Source: Streptococcus merionis DSM 19192
GTDB taxonomy: Bacteria; Bacillota; Bacilli; Lactobacillales; Streptococcaceae
Reading direction: 5' to 3'
Assembly (NCBI RefSeq): GCF_000380085.1
Contig: NZ_KB904559.1
Span: 37,946 to 101,945, forward strand
Length of the DNA stretch: 64,000 bases
In this document: piece after piece, positions 25,976 through 35,427 of the stretch
How the letters are laid out: each line of letters starts with the position of its first letter
Numbering within the stretch: position 1 is the stretch's first letter
Notes under the pieces: generated by a model
Told to the model about the DNA's origin: nothing
Databases searched by the model: none
The model's input: the letters and a program-made list of their open reading frames with translations, nothing else
Position numbers and translations under genes: made by a program

Positions 25976-26699
25976 GTTCCACCTCCGAATCTAGCGCAGC
26001 ACCAGAATGATGGTGAGTCTCATGTAGATTAAAGCACCGCCAAGGCGAGTCTTGATTACGTAACAGGTGAATATTGCGATCCGCAAATGTCTTGACATCA
26101 TCTGGGTCGTGGGTAATCATAAGAACCGATTTTCCGTGGTGCTTCGCTGAGTGGTGCATTAGACCATAAAACTCTTCCTTAGAGTGAATATCCATTCCCG
26201 TTGTTGGCTCATCCAAGATGAAAATATCTGGATCGCTAGCAAACATTCGCGCGATCACCGCCCGTTGCTTCTGGCCGCCAGAAAGAGAGCCTAAGCGCTC
26301 ATGGCGTTGCTCCCACATGCCGACAGATTCTAGACTGATTTTGACATGCTCCTCATCGTGAGCTGTCAATTTGCGAAACCAGCCTTTACGTGGGTAGCGA
26401 CCAGATTTTACAAACTCGTAAACGGTCGATGGAAAACCTGCGCTAAAGCTAGCCACCTGTTGAGGCAGGTAAGCCATGCGCAATTTTTGCCCAGACGTAC
26501 TCGTCTTGGAAATTTCCACCTGACCGACTTGAGGCTTCAAGATGCCCAAAGTTGCTTTGACCAAGGTCGTCTTGGCCGCCCCATTCTCACCCGTCAGAGT
26601 GACAAACTCTCCACTATCCAGATGATAGGAAATATTGTCCAAAACAGGCTCCTTATCATACTGAAAAGCTAAATTTTTAACAGTAATATAGCGCATCAA
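25968..26699 (-). CDS. adcC: Zinc ABC transporter ATP-binding protein AdcC
   Basis: This 243-residue ATPase has Walker [10 protein letters not shown], signature LSGGQKQR and Walker [13 protein letters not shown]. Ala in place of the usual Gly/Ser before the Walker Lys is, to my knowledge, normal for AdcC. A His-rich end (HETHHHSG) may bind metal. It overlaps adcR by 4 bases and adcB by 8, giving a tightly coupled adcRCB operon that powers zinc import. Confidence 0.94.
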   Translation of the reverse strand: MMRYITVKNLAFQYDKEPVLDNISYHLDSGEFVTLTGENGAAKTTLVKATLGILKPQVGQVEISKTSTSGQKLRMAYLPQQVASFSAGFPSTVYEFVKSGRYPRKGWFRKLTAHDEEHVKISLESVGMWEQRHERLGSLSGGQKQRAVIARMFASDPDIFILDEPTTGMDIHSKEEFYGLMHHSAKHHGKSVLMITHDPDDVKTFADRNIHLLRNQDSPWRCFNLHETHHHSGAALDSEVEHA

Positions 26700-27142
26700 G
26701 CCCCCTCAATCTTGCTCAGCAAGTCCTTGAGGAAACGACTGACGACAGCTTGCTCCTCATCCGAATAAGCCACGACCACCTCATCATAAGTGCTGAGGGT
26801 GTGTGCATGATGGTGTTCATGCTCCTCAGCAATAGGCTTAGCCAAATCTGTCAAGGTATAGTAGGTCATACGGCCATCTTTTGCATCCTTAGCAGACTCC
26901 AACATCCCTTGCTTTATGAGGGATTTAATCGCCTTGGTCACCGCAGCCTGACTAACATTGAGAGCTTTGGCCAAGTCTGAGTTATTGAGCACACCATCGC
27001 TAATCAGCATCAGGATATGCTCCTGAGTATTGGTCAGAGAAACATCGCTTTGGCAGGCGCCTACCAAGAGCTCCAGATGATTTTCGGACTTGAGAATAAT
27101 CGAATTGATCGCCTGATCAATTTGTTTAGCTAAATCAGTCAT
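26696..27142 (-). CDS. adcR: Zinc-responsive MarR-family repressor AdcR
   Basis: The 148-residue MarR-type winged-helix regulator has a recognition region [19 protein letters not shown] and a C-terminal His cluster ([10 protein letters not shown]) consistent with zinc sensing. In streptococci AdcR binds TTAACYRGTTAA when zinc is replete and represses zinc uptake genes. Three such boxes lie directly upstream. It is the first gene of adcRCB and regulates itself. Confidence 0.95.
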   Translation of the reverse strand: MTDLAKQIDQAINSIILKSENHLELLVGACQSDVSLTNTQEHILMLISDGVLNNSDLAKALNVSQAAVTKAIKSLIKQGMLESAKDAKDGRMTYYTLTDLAKPIAEEHEHHHAHTLSTYDEVVVAYSDEEQAVVSRFLKDLLSKIEGA

Positions 27143-27171
27143 TTGAATGTAAGGTCCTTATCTGAAATTTG

Positions 27172-27229
27172 TTAACAGGTTTATTTTATCATTAACCAGT
27201 TAAATAGTCAAAAGTTTTTAACCAGTTTT
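27172..27229 (-). promoter_or_regulatory. Three AdcR operator boxes upstream of adcR
   Basis: TTAACCAGTTAA (27192-27203) is a perfect AdcR box. TTAACAGGTTTA (27172-27183) and TTAACCAGTTTT (27218-27229) are near matches. Their start points are 20 and 26 bases apart, so bound dimers would lie roughly on the same face for the first pair only. Confidence 0.85.
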
Positions 27230-27457
27230 GTAACTGTTACGGTAAAAATCCAATATTATTACATTTGCTCAGGCGCAGTGATTTGAATCTGAAAACAACA
27301 AAACGAAGAAACTCTTTCTTGATTTGTCGGAGTTAATCCCATTTCCAAAACAAGCGGTGAATATCTTGAATGAAATGTATTGGGCTGGGGCAAAAGCCCT
27401 CAGTTTCCTTTCTTTTATAGTTTAACCGATTGACGCACACGTAAGAGAGATGCTTTA

Positions 27458-27466
27458 TGCTATAAT
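27458..27466 (+). promoter_or_regulatory. Extended -10 promoter of AEC transporter gene
   Basis: TGCTATAAT gives a TGn-extended -10 about 27 bases before the ATG; no good -35 is seen at 17 bases. A short GGGC/GCCC hairpin lies near 27386. The rest of 27230-27457 shows nothing clear. Confidence 0.55.
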
Positions 27467-27492
27467 AACTATAAATAGAAAGGTACATCAAC

Positions 27493-28413
27493 ATGTCAAT
27501 CGCCTTCATGGTTTTCCAAAAGCTCCTCGTCCTCTTTCTCCTCATGGGAATGGGCTGTTTTCTCGCGCAAAACATTCTGACTAAGGACGTCACGCGTCAG
27601 CTCTCCAAGCTCCTCACAACGTATGTGGCGCCAAGCCTCTTCGTTGCCACCTTCTTAAAGGCTACCTTCTCCAGCGACCGCCTCATCTATTTGCTTATCA
27701 CCATCGCCATGGCCTTCTTCATCCTTATTATCCGAATCATTCTCACGCGCTTTTTGGTTCCCAAAGGACGAAGCATTGATACCTATGCTGTTCTTTTTGC
27801 CAATGTGGGTTTCCTAGGGACCCCATTAGCTCTCGCCGTAGGCGGGGAAGATGCCGTGTTTTACATTTCTGGTTTTGTCGTTGCCAATCAAATCATGCAG
27901 TGGACCTACGGAATCTATCTCATCACACAAGATAAGACCAAGGTCTCCCTTCGCAGCGCTCTGCTCAATCCAGCTTCGATTTCTACCGCTATAGGTCTCG
28001 TTTGTTTTGTACTACCGTTTACTTTTCCGACTGTCCTGACCGATGCTGTCAGCAACTTTGCCCAGCTCAATACACCGCTGTCTACCTTGGTGCTAGGAAC
28101 TTATTTCTACAAGGTCAACTGGCGGGACGTCTTCTGCTATCTACCAGCCTACTGGACAGCTTTCCTTAGGTTGATTGTCACTTCTCTCGTGTCTATTGTC
28201 CTCATCTGGTTGCTGCCGCTAGACGTCACAGCCTTAAAACTGGCCCTAACCATCGCCTCTTGCTCTCCAACAGCCATGAACGCTGCCCTTCTCAGCCAAG
28301 TCTACGGTGGTGATTACCAATATGGCTCTCGCCTAGTCCTCCTGACCACCACCCTCTCCCTCATCAGCTTTCCGATCATGATGGGAGTTGCCAGCTGGCT
28401 TTACTTGGGCTAA
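27493..28413 (+). CDS. AEC family transporter (auxin efflux carrier-like permease)
   Basis: The 306-residue protein has about ten membrane helices in two halves. The segment ANVGFLGTPLALAVGG and the late ASCSPTAMNAALLSQVYGG are conserved positions of the AEC (malonate/malate permease, YfdV-type) family. It probably moves an organic acid or amino acid derivative; the substrate is unknown. RBS AGAAAGG. It is a single gene on the plus strand with a terminator at 28568. Confidence 0.82.
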   Translation: MSIAFMVFQKLLVLFLLMGMGCFLAQNILTKDVTRQLSKLLTTYVAPSLFVATFLKATFSSDRLIYLLITIAMAFFILIIRIILTRFLVPKGRSIDTYAVLFANVGFLGTPLALAVGGEDAVFYISGFVVANQIMQWTYGIYLITQDKTKVSLRSALLNPASISTAIGLVCFVLPFTFPTVLTDAVSNFAQLNTPLSTLVLGTYFYKVNWRDVFCYLPAYWTAFLRLIVTSLVSIVLIWLLPLDVTALKLALTIASCSPTAMNAALLSQVYGGDYQYGSRLVLLTTTLSLISFPIMMGVASWLYLG

Positions 28414-28567
28414 TAAACCATGCCTGATTAAGCAACGAAGGCGCAGGTAGAACTGACGTTCAGCCAGATTAATTAGGACAGCACTTCCTCAAAAAATCGG
28501 ATCTCCCTAGCGTGTCAGGCTGAAATCAAACCGCCTCACCCTTTACTCAATTAACCCTAGCTAACAA

Positions 28568-28592
28568 GATTCTCTGTCTGGAGAATTTTTTT
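28568..28592 (+). terminator. Terminator between AEC transporter and membrane protein/XRE pair
   Basis: ATTCTC and GAGAAT pair across a six-base loop and are followed by TTTTTTTG. The remaining intergenic bases 28414-28567 show nothing clear. Confidence 0.65.
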
Positions 28593-28593
28593 G

Positions 28594-28656
28594 TTGACAC
28601 CATCTTATTTATGTGATATATTTGTATCATAAATAGTGACTTATTTGTCACAAAAA
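28594..28656 (+). promoter_or_regulatory. Promoter with nested operators for membrane protein/XRE operon
   Basis: TTGACA (28594-28599) and TATATT (28617-28622) are 17 bases apart. An imperfect palindrome ATTTATGTGATA...TGTATCATAAAT spans the -10. A second perfect inverted repeat, GTGAC-TTATTT-GTCAC, follows at 28636-28651. They are likely sites for the XRE protein encoded as the second gene. Confidence 0.7.
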
Positions 28657-28666
28657 GGAGAACATC

Positions 28667-29248
28667 ATGAACATTAAAAATCCTATTTCTTTGTCAATGT
28701 TTACTGCTACTTTTATGACAGCCTATATTGCTCTAACGGTCCAGCCACAATCCAAGGCTGCCATCTCTGCTATCTGGATAACCGTTCTGTTTCAATTTTT
28801 TATTGGTCTCTGTTTCGCCTTTGTCAAATTTCCAGACAAGAAAGAGCAAGCCAGACACCCTTTCAACCTGACAAGCAAGGTCTACTTGCTTACAACGTTA
28901 ACGGCTTCTAGCATTTACACAGTCGGCATCTGGCTAACCACACCAGCAACGAATCCTAGCTGGCTCAAGTCCTTTTTTCTTGGTGTAGGATTGCTAATCT
29001 TACTAGGACTTCTCCTTTACTATAGCTTAAAACCTGCTAGAGAAACTCCTGATGAACGATTTCACGCCAATCTCTCACGAGCAGCCCTATCACTCTTGCT
29101 ACTGATTTTGCTATTGACACTGGCTTTTGCAATCTTCTTATGCCAATCAGGTCCGAAAGCCATCTCAGCAGGTCTCGTCTTGATAGTCCTAGGTGCTCTC
29201 TGCCTTCTCTTTGGCATTTTCTTCTTCATTTTTGAAACGAGGAACTAG
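28667..29248 (+). CDS. Predicted membrane protein of unknown function
   Basis: The 193-residue protein has about six predicted membrane helices and short charged loops (KFPDKKEQARHP; KPARETPDERFH). I do not recognise the family with confidence. It starts with RBS AAGGAG from a strong promoter with operator-like repeats and is followed one base later by an XRE regulator gene. Such membrane protein/small XRE pairs are common in Firmicutes and may sense an envelope signal; that role is inference. Confidence 0.75.
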   Translation: MNIKNPISLSMFTATFMTAYIALTVQPQSKAAISAIWITVLFQFFIGLCFAFVKFPDKKEQARHPFNLTSKVYLLTTLTASSIYTVGIWLTTPATNPSWLKSFFLGVGLLILLGLLLYYSLKPARETPDERFHANLSRAALSLLLLILLLTLAFAIFLCQSGPKAISAGLVLIVLGALCLLFGIFFFIFETRN

Positions 29249-29249
29249 T

Positions 29250-29462
29250 ATGGGAAAAATCATCACACAGATCAAGCAATTTAGAGAAGCCAAAAAAATG
29301 ACTCAGCAAGAACTGGCTGATCTGGTCGGTATTCGCCGAGAAACCATCGCTCGGCTAGAAAAGAACCTCTACAATCCCTCTCTGGACATTGCTCTCAAAC
29401 TCGCTGAAATCTTCCAAGTTCCCGTTGAAACGCTTTTTCAAAGAAATACCGAGGACAGCTAA
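29250..29462 (+). CDS. XRE-family helix-turn-helix regulator
   Basis: I chose the ATG at 29250, which directly follows the previous stop and has GAGGA before it, over an upstream ATG inside the membrane-protein gene. The 70-residue protein is a single HTH_3 domain (MTQQELADLVGIRRETIARLE). The short YozG/YvaO-like form suits autoregulation of its operon through the palindromes upstream. A terminator-like hairpin lies at 29548-29583. Confidence 0.87.
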   Translation: MGKIITQIKQFREAKKMTQQELADLVGIRRETIARLEKNLYNPSLDIALKLAEIFQVPVETLFQRNTEDS

Positions 29463-29547
29463 TTCTCATGTATAATCGATTGAATATAGTTTCGTTTTAG
29501 AAAGACATCTTAAAGAATCCTTTGTTTAGAAAAAATGTTCTATGCAA

Positions 29548-29583
29548 AAACCTCCTCCAAACGACTTGAAGAAGGTTTCTTTT
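29548..29583. terminator. Bidirectional terminator between XRE gene and dtd
   Basis: AAACCTCCTCCAA pairs (with mismatches) with TTGAAGAAGGTTT and is followed by CTTTTT; the left flank is A-rich. It serves the convergent XRE and dtd genes. Confidence 0.65.
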
Positions 29584-30026
29584 TATCTATTTTTTGTGTC
29601 TAAGATAATCGTCACTGGGCCATCATTGATGAGACTGACTTGCATATCCGCACCAAAAACCCCAGTCTCAACAGGAACATGCTGGGCTAGCGCAGCATTG
29701 AACTGGTCATAAAACAGACTGGCCATCTCAGGCTTAGCACCGCCATTAAAACCTGGACGATTGCCTTTTTTCGTGTCCGCAAAGAGGGTAAACTGAGAGA
29801 TTGAGAGAATCCTACCACCAATATCCTGAACCGAGCAATTCATCTTGCCAGCATCATCAGAGAAAATCCGCATCTGGACAATCTTGCGTACCGCATAAGC
29901 TAAATCCTCCGACGTGTCATCAGGCGCCACTCCAACGAAGAGCAGTAAGCCCTGCTCAATCTGTCCCTCAACGGCACCATCAATTTCCACCTTAGCCTGC
30001 GCCACGCGCTGAATAATAATTTTCAT
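29583..30026 (-). CDS. dtd: D-aminoacyl-tRNA deacylase
   Basis: This 147-residue enzyme hydrolyses D-amino acids from mischarged tRNA. The [17 protein letters not shown] motif with the catalytic-region SQxT is present, as is the C-terminal NDGPVT Gly-cisPro motif. Start [15 protein letters not shown] is standard. It lies downstream of relA on the same strand with a 331-base gap, as in other streptococci. Confidence 0.96.
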   Translation of the reverse strand: MKIIIQRVAQAKVEIDGAVEGQIEQGLLLFVGVAPDDTSEDLAYAVRKIVQMRIFSDDAGKMNCSVQDIGGRILSISQFTLFADTKKGNRPGFNGGAKPEMASLFYDQFNAALAQHVPVETGVFGADMQVSLINDGPVTIILDTKNR

Positions 30027-30357
30027 ACTACCCTCACAATTTGAGATTTGAAAAATACGATTTTTTGCCCTGCAGGACTAGAAATCAGTATTCAGAGGCA
30101 AGAGACTTTGATTCAGGAGATTATTTTTTGAAAGCATACACCGTAATTTGTAAAAACGAACTTGGATGAATGTGTCGAGCTATCATATCAGATATGAAAA
30201 TGATACTCATTAAATTTGAACGTTTTTTCCTCAGATACAAGGGCACCAAGCTGAGCTCACGCAATAGGCAAGGGATTAGAACACAATCAAGGAAATGAAA
30301 CCGAAGATAAGACTTGGAACTATCAAAGCCGACATATCACATTTACCCGACCAAAAA
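30027..30357. other. Intergenic stretch between relA and dtd
   Basis: About 330 bases of ordinary base composition. I see no ORF with an RBS, no clear hairpin terminator for relA and no recognisable regulatory RNA. Confidence 0.4.
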
Positions 30358-32577
30358 TTAGCCGTTGGTACGTTTCACAGAATACACCTCCGGCACTGAC
30401 TTGACCTTATCCACAATCGTGGTCAGGCTGGACAGATTAGGAATGAAAAAGCTAACATGGATATTGGCAAACTTCATATCCTTAGTTGGTTGGGCATTGA
30501 CACTGGAGATGTTATGGTTAGAGTTGGTCAAGACCTTGAGCACATCATTGAGCAAACCAGAACGGTTGAGCCCGTAGATGTCAATCTCAGCTAAGTATTC
30601 CTTGCTTGAGTTCGCCTCTTCCCATTCCACATCGATTAAGCGCTGCTCGTAATTTTCCTGACTCTTCAAATTCATACAGTCCACACGGTGAATCGCCACT
30701 CCACGCCCCTTGGTGATGTAACCAACGATAGCGTCTCCCGGGACAGGACTACAACACTTGGCAATCCGCATCATGAGACCTGAAGCCCTTTGGATAATAA
30801 CGCCACCTTCGTGTTTGACCTTAAGGTTTTCCTTATGATTTTCCTGCTTAACCTCGCCACCCTTGACCAATTCATCGGCCACAGCCTTAGCTTTAGCCCG
30901 CTCAGCCTCACGGCGCTCTTTTTCGGTCAAGCGATTGAAAATCGCAGTCGCTGAAACCTCTCCAAAACCAATCGCCGCAAAAACTGCCTCTTCGGTCCGA
31001 TAGCCCGTCTTTTGCAGAGCCTCTTCCATGTGCTTGCGATCCAGATACTTATTGGCCACATAGCCATTTTCCTGTAAAACCTCCTGAAGCATCTCTCGAC
31101 CCTTGGTGATAGAGAGCTCCTTGTCCTGATTTTTGAAAAATTGACGAATTTTGTTACGTGCTTTGTGGGTTTTGACAATATTAATCCAGTCACGACTCGG
31201 TCCAAAAGAATTAGCAGAGGTGATAATCTCGACTTGATCACCAGTCTTAAGCTTGGTCGTCAGAGGCACCATTCGACCGTTGACCTTGGCACCAGTTGCC
31301 TTCTCTCCCACATTGGTATGAATATCATAGGCAAAATCAATCGGCCCAGAATCCTTTGGCAACTCACGAACATCTCCATTAGGCGTAAAAACATAAATAC
31401 GCTCAGTAAAAATATCCTCCTTGACTGACGATACGAATCCCTGAGCATCATCGCTGTCTGCTTGGAGTTCCAACATATTAGCAATCCAAGACATACTTCG
31501 AGCGGTTTCCTTCTCATCAACCTTGCCCTTGACGCCTTTTTTGTAAGCCCAGTGAGCCGCAACCCCGTACTCAGCCACCTCGTGCATCTCATAGGTTCGA
31601 ATCTGAAACTCAATAGGCCCTTTAGGCCCGTAAACCGTCGTGTGAATTGACTGATAACCATTAGCCTTAGGATTCGCAATGTAATCCTTAAACCGACCTG
31701 GCATAGGCCGCCACAGTTCATGAATGTAACCCAGCATAGCATAAACATCACTCGGCGTGTCCATCAAGCAGCGAATCGCTATCAGGTCATAAAGCTCATC
31801 AAACCGCTTATGCTTATCGTGCATCTTGCGGTAAATCGAGTAGATGTGCTTCGGACGACCGTAGACCTTACCTTTGAGATTTCGCTCCTCTGTATAAGCT
31901 GTGATTTTAGCCACAATCTCCTCAACCAAGGCCTCCCGTTCACGGCGTTTTTCCTTCATCAAACGCGAAATGCGGTAAAATTCCTCCTCATTCAGATAGC
32001 GGAAACTCATGTCTTCCAGCTCCCATTTCATAGAGGAAATCCCCAAACGGTGAGCTAGCGGTGCATATATTTCCATTGTTTCACGTGAAATCCGCTGCTG
32101 CTTGTCCTTGCGTAGATGCTTAATCGTTCGCATATTGTGCAGCCTATCCGCCAGCTTGACCAAAATCACCCGCATATCCTCAGACATGGCAATCAGCATC
32201 TTGCGGTGATTCTCCGCCAGCTGCTCCTCGTGACTCTTATACTCAACCTTACCGAGCTTGGTCACACCATCCACAATCAAGCACACGTCCGATCCAAAAT
32301 CGCGCTCCAAATCCTCAAGCGTCACATCCGTATCTTCGACCACATCGTGCAAAAAACCACAAGCTACCGTCACAGCATCCAACTGCAGACCAGCCAAAAT
32401 CCCCGCCACCTGAATAGGATGGATGATGTAAGGCTCGCCCGACTGCCGAAATTGCCCCTCATGGCTCTCCACAGCATAGTCCAAAGCCTTTTTAACAAAG
32501 GCCACATCTTCTTCATTTAAGTACCGAGCTGTTAAGGCCACCACCTCTTCGCCCGTCAAATTCACTTCTTTCGGCAT
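30358..32577 (-). CDS. relA: Bifunctional (p)ppGpp synthetase/hydrolase (RelA/SpoT homologue)
   Basis: The 739-residue protein runs HD hydrolase (FLHDVVEDTDV near residue 75), synthetase (YRKMHDKHKRFDELYD and the later GYQSIHTTV), TGS domain (VFTPNGDVRELP), a zinc-finger-like region with CCSPVPGD and a C-terminal ACT domain. Both catalytic halves look intact, so it should make and degrade the stringent-response alarmone. It is the long Rsh enzyme expected once per streptococcal genome. Confidence 0.96.
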   Translation of the reverse strand: MPKEVNLTGEEVVALTARYLNEEDVAFVKKALDYAVESHEGQFRQSGEPYIIHPIQVAGILAGLQLDAVTVACGFLHDVVEDTDVTLEDLERDFGSDVCLIVDGVTKLGKVEYKSHEEQLAENHRKMLIAMSEDMRVILVKLADRLHNMRTIKHLRKDKQQRISRETMEIYAPLAHRLGISSMKWELEDMSFRYLNEEEFYRISRLMKEKRREREALVEEIVAKITAYTEERNLKGKVYGRPKHIYSIYRKMHDKHKRFDELYDLIAIRCLMDTPSDVYAMLGYIHELWRPMPGRFKDYIANPKANGYQSIHTTVYGPKGPIEFQIRTYEMHEVAEYGVAAHWAYKKGVKGKVDEKETARSMSWIANMLELQADSDDAQGFVSSVKEDIFTERIYVFTPNGDVRELPKDSGPIDFAYDIHTNVGEKATGAKVNGRMVPLTTKLKTGDQVEIITSANSFGPSRDWINIVKTHKARNKIRQFFKNQDKELSITKGREMLQEVLQENGYVANKYLDRKHMEEALQKTGYRTEEAVFAAIGFGEVSATAIFNRLTEKERREAERAKAKAVADELVKGGEVKQENHKENLKVKHEGGVIIQRASGLMMRIAKCCSPVPGDAIVGYITKGRGVAIHRVDCMNLKSQENYEQRLIDVEWEEANSSKEYLAEIDIYGLNRSGLLNDVLKVLTNSNHNISSVNAQPTKDMKFANIHVSFFIPNLSSLTTIVDKVKSVPEVYSVKRTNG

Positions 32578-32690
32578 TCTCGCACGTCTCCTTGAAATCT
32601 TGTTCCTATTTTACCATTTTTTTGGAAAAATAGCAGAGCAGTCAGCTGTTTTCACCTATGAAAATCAGCTTTACACCCCTTTACACAGAC

Positions 32691-32817
32691 TTATCCACAA
32701 TTTTGTGGATAAGTTTCTGTCTATGTGGAAAACAAAGAACCGTTTTGCACCTTGATCTAGCCTGCTTTCCTAAATTTTCACCCGTTTTCTCCCCAGTTGT
32801 CCACAGGGTGTGGATAA
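32691..32817. promoter_or_regulatory. Cluster of DnaA boxes between relA and rsmE
   Basis: Perfect TTATCCACA motifs occur at 32691-32699 (+), 32704-32712 (-) and 32809-32817 (-). TTGTCCACA is at 32797-32805 (+) and a one-mismatch copy (TGTGGAAAA) at 32724-32732. They form two head-to-head pairs about 90 bases apart. There is no dnaA, dnaN or AT-rich unwinding repeat here, so this is not obviously the origin. Confidence 0.75.
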
Positions 32818-32830
32818 GTTTTCCAAATAG

Positions 32831-32862
32831 AAAAGGATTGCTGAAAACCAGAAAATCCTTTT
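32831..32862 (-). terminator. Terminator of rsmE
   Basis: AAAAGGATT and AATCCTTTT form a 9-bp stem beyond the rsmE stop codon. Confidence 0.55.
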
Positions 32863-32870
32863 GATTAGTT

Positions 32871-33632
32871 TCAACTATCTAAACTCTTAAATTCTTTCAT
32901 TTCTAAAGCATAAGATAGCACTGAAAGAGCATATAAAGGAGCTGTCTCCGTTCGCAAAATACGAGGCCCGAGGCCAACCTTGATGCCTCCTGCCTGCTCA
33001 AAAAGCTCGATTTCCTTGGGCGAGATACCACCCTCAGGTCCGAAGATGAAGAGGATTTTTTGCCCAGTCTCAACAGTCTCTAACTCTCGCGCCAAGGCTG
33101 ACAAATCACCTGCCTTAGCTGTTTCTTCATAGGCGATAAAAATCTTATCAAAACCTGTCAATTGCTCTAGGAAAGCTGCCTTTTGGTCAAAAAGTTTAAC
33201 CTCTGGCACGCGATTCCGCTTAGACTGCTCCGCTGCACCGAGCACAATTTTGGCCAACTTCTCTTCTTTTTTTGCTAGTTTTTTACCATCCCACTTGACC
33301 ACGGACCAGTCAGCTGGATAGGCCCAGATAGCTGCTGCACCAAGCTCCGTCGCCTTTTGGCTAATGAGATCTAATTTATCACCTTTTGGAAATCCTGAAG
33401 CAATCGTCACCTGAACAGGTAGTTCGACATTATCAGGCAAATCCTCAATCAGCTCAAAGCTATGATTTTCAGCTGACAAAACCTTGGCCAGACGTTTGAT
33501 CCCATCATCAAAAACCAAAACGACTTCATCACCTGCCACCAAGCGCATCACTGAAAACATGTGTTTCGCAGTGTCTCTATCCCTGATAATCACTGGATTT
33601 TCAGCTCTGCCATTTACAAAATACTGCTGCAT
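32871..33632 (-). CDS. rsmE: 16S rRNA (uracil-1498-N3) methyltransferase
   Basis: The 253-residue SPOUT-family methyltransferase has the knot motif FGPEGGISPKE near residue 197 and the SAM-binding loop GLGPRILRTETAP. An N-terminal PUA-like region starts MQQYFVNGRA. It methylates U1498 in the small-subunit rRNA. It abuts prmA directly, the common prmA-rsmE pair of Gram-positive bacteria. Confidence 0.94.
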   Translation of the reverse strand: MQQYFVNGRAENPVIIRDRDTAKHMFSVMRLVAGDEVVLVFDDGIKRLAKVLSAENHSFELIEDLPDNVELPVQVTIASGFPKGDKLDLISQKATELGAAAIWAYPADWSVVKWDGKKLAKKEEKLAKIVLGAAEQSKRNRVPEVKLFDQKAAFLEQLTGFDKIFIAYEETAKAGDLSALARELETVETGQKILFIFGPEGGISPKEIELFEQAGGIKVGLGPRILRTETAPLYALSVLSYALEMKEFKSLDS

Positions 33633-34586
33633 CTAGCCTCCCATCACGCCTGACATATCATCGGTTTTCTTAAAGACCAGAGCGTTCCACTCACCCTGAA
33701 TCATGTGGGTCTCCAAGAAAAAGCCTGTGCTATAAGCCACTTCCAGCACCATATCCAGCTTCTCGGAGATAATCCCGCTCATGATGAGATAGCCGTCATC
33801 CTTGAGTAGACGATAAGCGTCATCTGTGAGATGAATGAGAATGTCTGCTAGAATATTGGCCACGATAACATCTGCCTGAATGTCAACGCCTTTTAGCAAA
33901 TCACCTGTCGTTACTTGAATATTCCCCATACCAGAATTGAGTTCGATATTTTCCTGAGCCACGCGCACCGCGACATCGTCAAGATCATAAGCAAAGATTT
34001 CCTTAGCACCTAATAGCGAACTAGCGATAGAAAGCACTCCAGAGCCTGTTCCCACATCAATCACTGTCTCACCACCACGCAGAACCTGCTCCAGCGCAAA
34101 AAGGCTCATTTTGGTTGTCGGGTGAGTTCCTGTTCCAAAAGCCATGCCTGGATCTAGTTTGATGAGTTTCTCCCCAGAGCTTCCCTCATAGTCCGTCCAA
34201 GACGGAACGATGGTCAAATCATGAGTGATTCGGGCTGGCTCAAAATACTTTTTCCAGTTATCTGCCCAGTCTTCCTCAGCCAGATCTTGATTGGAAACCA
34301 TGACCTCACCTAGCTCCAAGCCACGTAACCGCATCGCTTCAAGTCCAGCAAATAAGGCTTCCTTGACCACGGCCAGATCCACCGTATCAGGATAGTAGGC
34401 TGTAATCGCGACCTGTTCAGACTGCACCACATCGGGAACAATCTCGCCAAAAAGATTTTCCTTGCCGAGGTAATCAGCTGTGTCAGCAATCGCGACACCC
34501 TGACTTCCTGTCTCAATCAACAGATCCGACACTGCTTCCTCCGCCTCACGATTAACGCGGACAGTTAATTCTTGCCATGTGTTCAT
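33633..34586 (-). CDS. prmA: Ribosomal protein L11 methyltransferase
   Basis: This 317-residue SAM-dependent enzyme has the class I methyltransferase motif [12 protein letters not shown] and the substrate-region [11 protein letters not shown] and [10 protein letters not shown], all typical of PrmA. It trimethylates residues of ribosomal protein L11. The N-terminal domain that positions L11 ([20 protein letters not shown]) is present. Cotranscribed with rsmE. Confidence 0.95.
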   Translation of the reverse strand: MNTWQELTVRVNREAEEAVSDLLIETGSQGVAIADTADYLGKENLFGEIVPDVVQSEQVAITAYYPDTVDLAVVKEALFAGLEAMRLRGLELGEVMVSNQDLAEEDWADNWKKYFEPARITHDLTIVPSWTDYEGSSGEKLIKLDPGMAFGTGTHPTTKMSLFALEQVLRGGETVIDVGTGSGVLSIASSLLGAKEIFAYDLDDVAVRVAQENIELNSGMGNIQVTTGDLLKGVDIQADVIVANILADILIHLTDDAYRLLKDDGYLIMSGIISEKLDMVLEVAYSTGFFLETHMIQGEWNALVFKKTDDMSGVMGG

Positions 34587-34706
34587 GTTATTCTCTATCT
34601 TTCTTTTTTTATTTCAAAATAATCCTTCATAAAATCTTTTCTAATCGATACTGTATTAAGCAGTCATATAAGATTTATCTCATCGAAAGTATCATTCGTG
34701 AACTTC

Positions 34707-35177
34707 CTAATATCTCGGATAACTGTAAAACGCTGTCTCCTGCAAAGCTGCTCTGCCATTTTCAAAAGCTTCGGTATCCCAGACAATCGCAAACTCCTCA
34801 GACTCTTGATCTGCTAGAAAATCCATCAAATCATCCAGACCGCGCTCTACCGTCTCGTTCAGGAAGTCTGCGAAGTAGACTAAAAACTCACGCGACAAGC
34901 CCTTTTTAGGCTCATAGGGGAGAGTGACCAGATAGTCTTCCTTATCAAATTGCGACTTGGCAGGGTTGTAAAAGAGGACGTAATCCTCAAAGAGAATATC
35001 TTCAGATGATACTTCACCATCCGCATCCACCGTCTGCACAGCAGCCGTATTTTGAGCTTCCAAGACAAATCCGACTTCCACCGCATGATTGCGCTTATCC
35101 CAGTTAATCTCATAATCATAGGCAAAGCGTTCAGCCAAGACCTCATCCAAAATATCTAAAAACCCATGTTTTGCCAT
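34707..35177 (-). CDS. DUF3013 family protein
   Basis: This 156-residue acidic cytoplasmic protein starts MAKHGFLDILDEVLAERF. Its FDVEVNWDKRNHAVEVGFVLEA-like strand region and C-terminal EEFAIVWDTEAFE resemble the streptococcal DUF3013 family, often found next to prmA. No function is known. RBS GAGGAGG precedes the ATG. Confidence 0.75.
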   Translation of the reverse strand: MAKHGFLDILDEVLAERFAYDYEINWDKRNHAVEVGFVLEAQNTAAVQTVDADGEVSSEDILFEDYVLFYNPAKSQFDKEDYLVTLPYEPKKGLSREFLVYFADFLNETVERGLDDLMDFLADQESEEFAIVWDTEAFENGRAALQETAFYSYPRY

Positions 35178-35245
35178 AACGTCCTCCTCATCTTGTCATA
35201 GACATTCCTATTATACTATCTTTTCCTCATAAAAACGACAAAAAA

Positions 35246-35424
35246 GGGAGTGAGACAGAAGTCGTGATTTCAATGAAATCGACTTCGTCGTCTCACCCCC
35301 GCAAGGTTGGCTAGGTTTGTAGAATGGTGATTCATCAGCATTTTACAAACCAGACAACTACTGCGTCAAACTGGCCAATCTATAAAAGAAACGAGACTGA
35401 GTACTTTTTTGCCCCACTCTCCTA
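35246..35424. repeat. GGGAGTGAGACA repeat, long copy
   Basis: GGGAGTGAGACAGAAGTCGTGATTTCA is mirrored imperfectly by TGAAATCGACTTCGTCGTCTCACCCC up to 35299. The right part (CAGACAACTACTGCGTCAAACTGG, then AAAGAAACGAGACTGAG) is shared with 42064-42118. The element ends at the stop of the sortase-like gene and may terminate its transcript. Confidence 0.75.
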
Positions 35425-35427
35425 ACA

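Noticed and set aside
32691..32817. Chromosomal replication origin
   Set aside because: DnaA boxes are present, but there is no dnaA or dnaN nearby and no AT-rich unwinding repeats, so I report only a box cluster.
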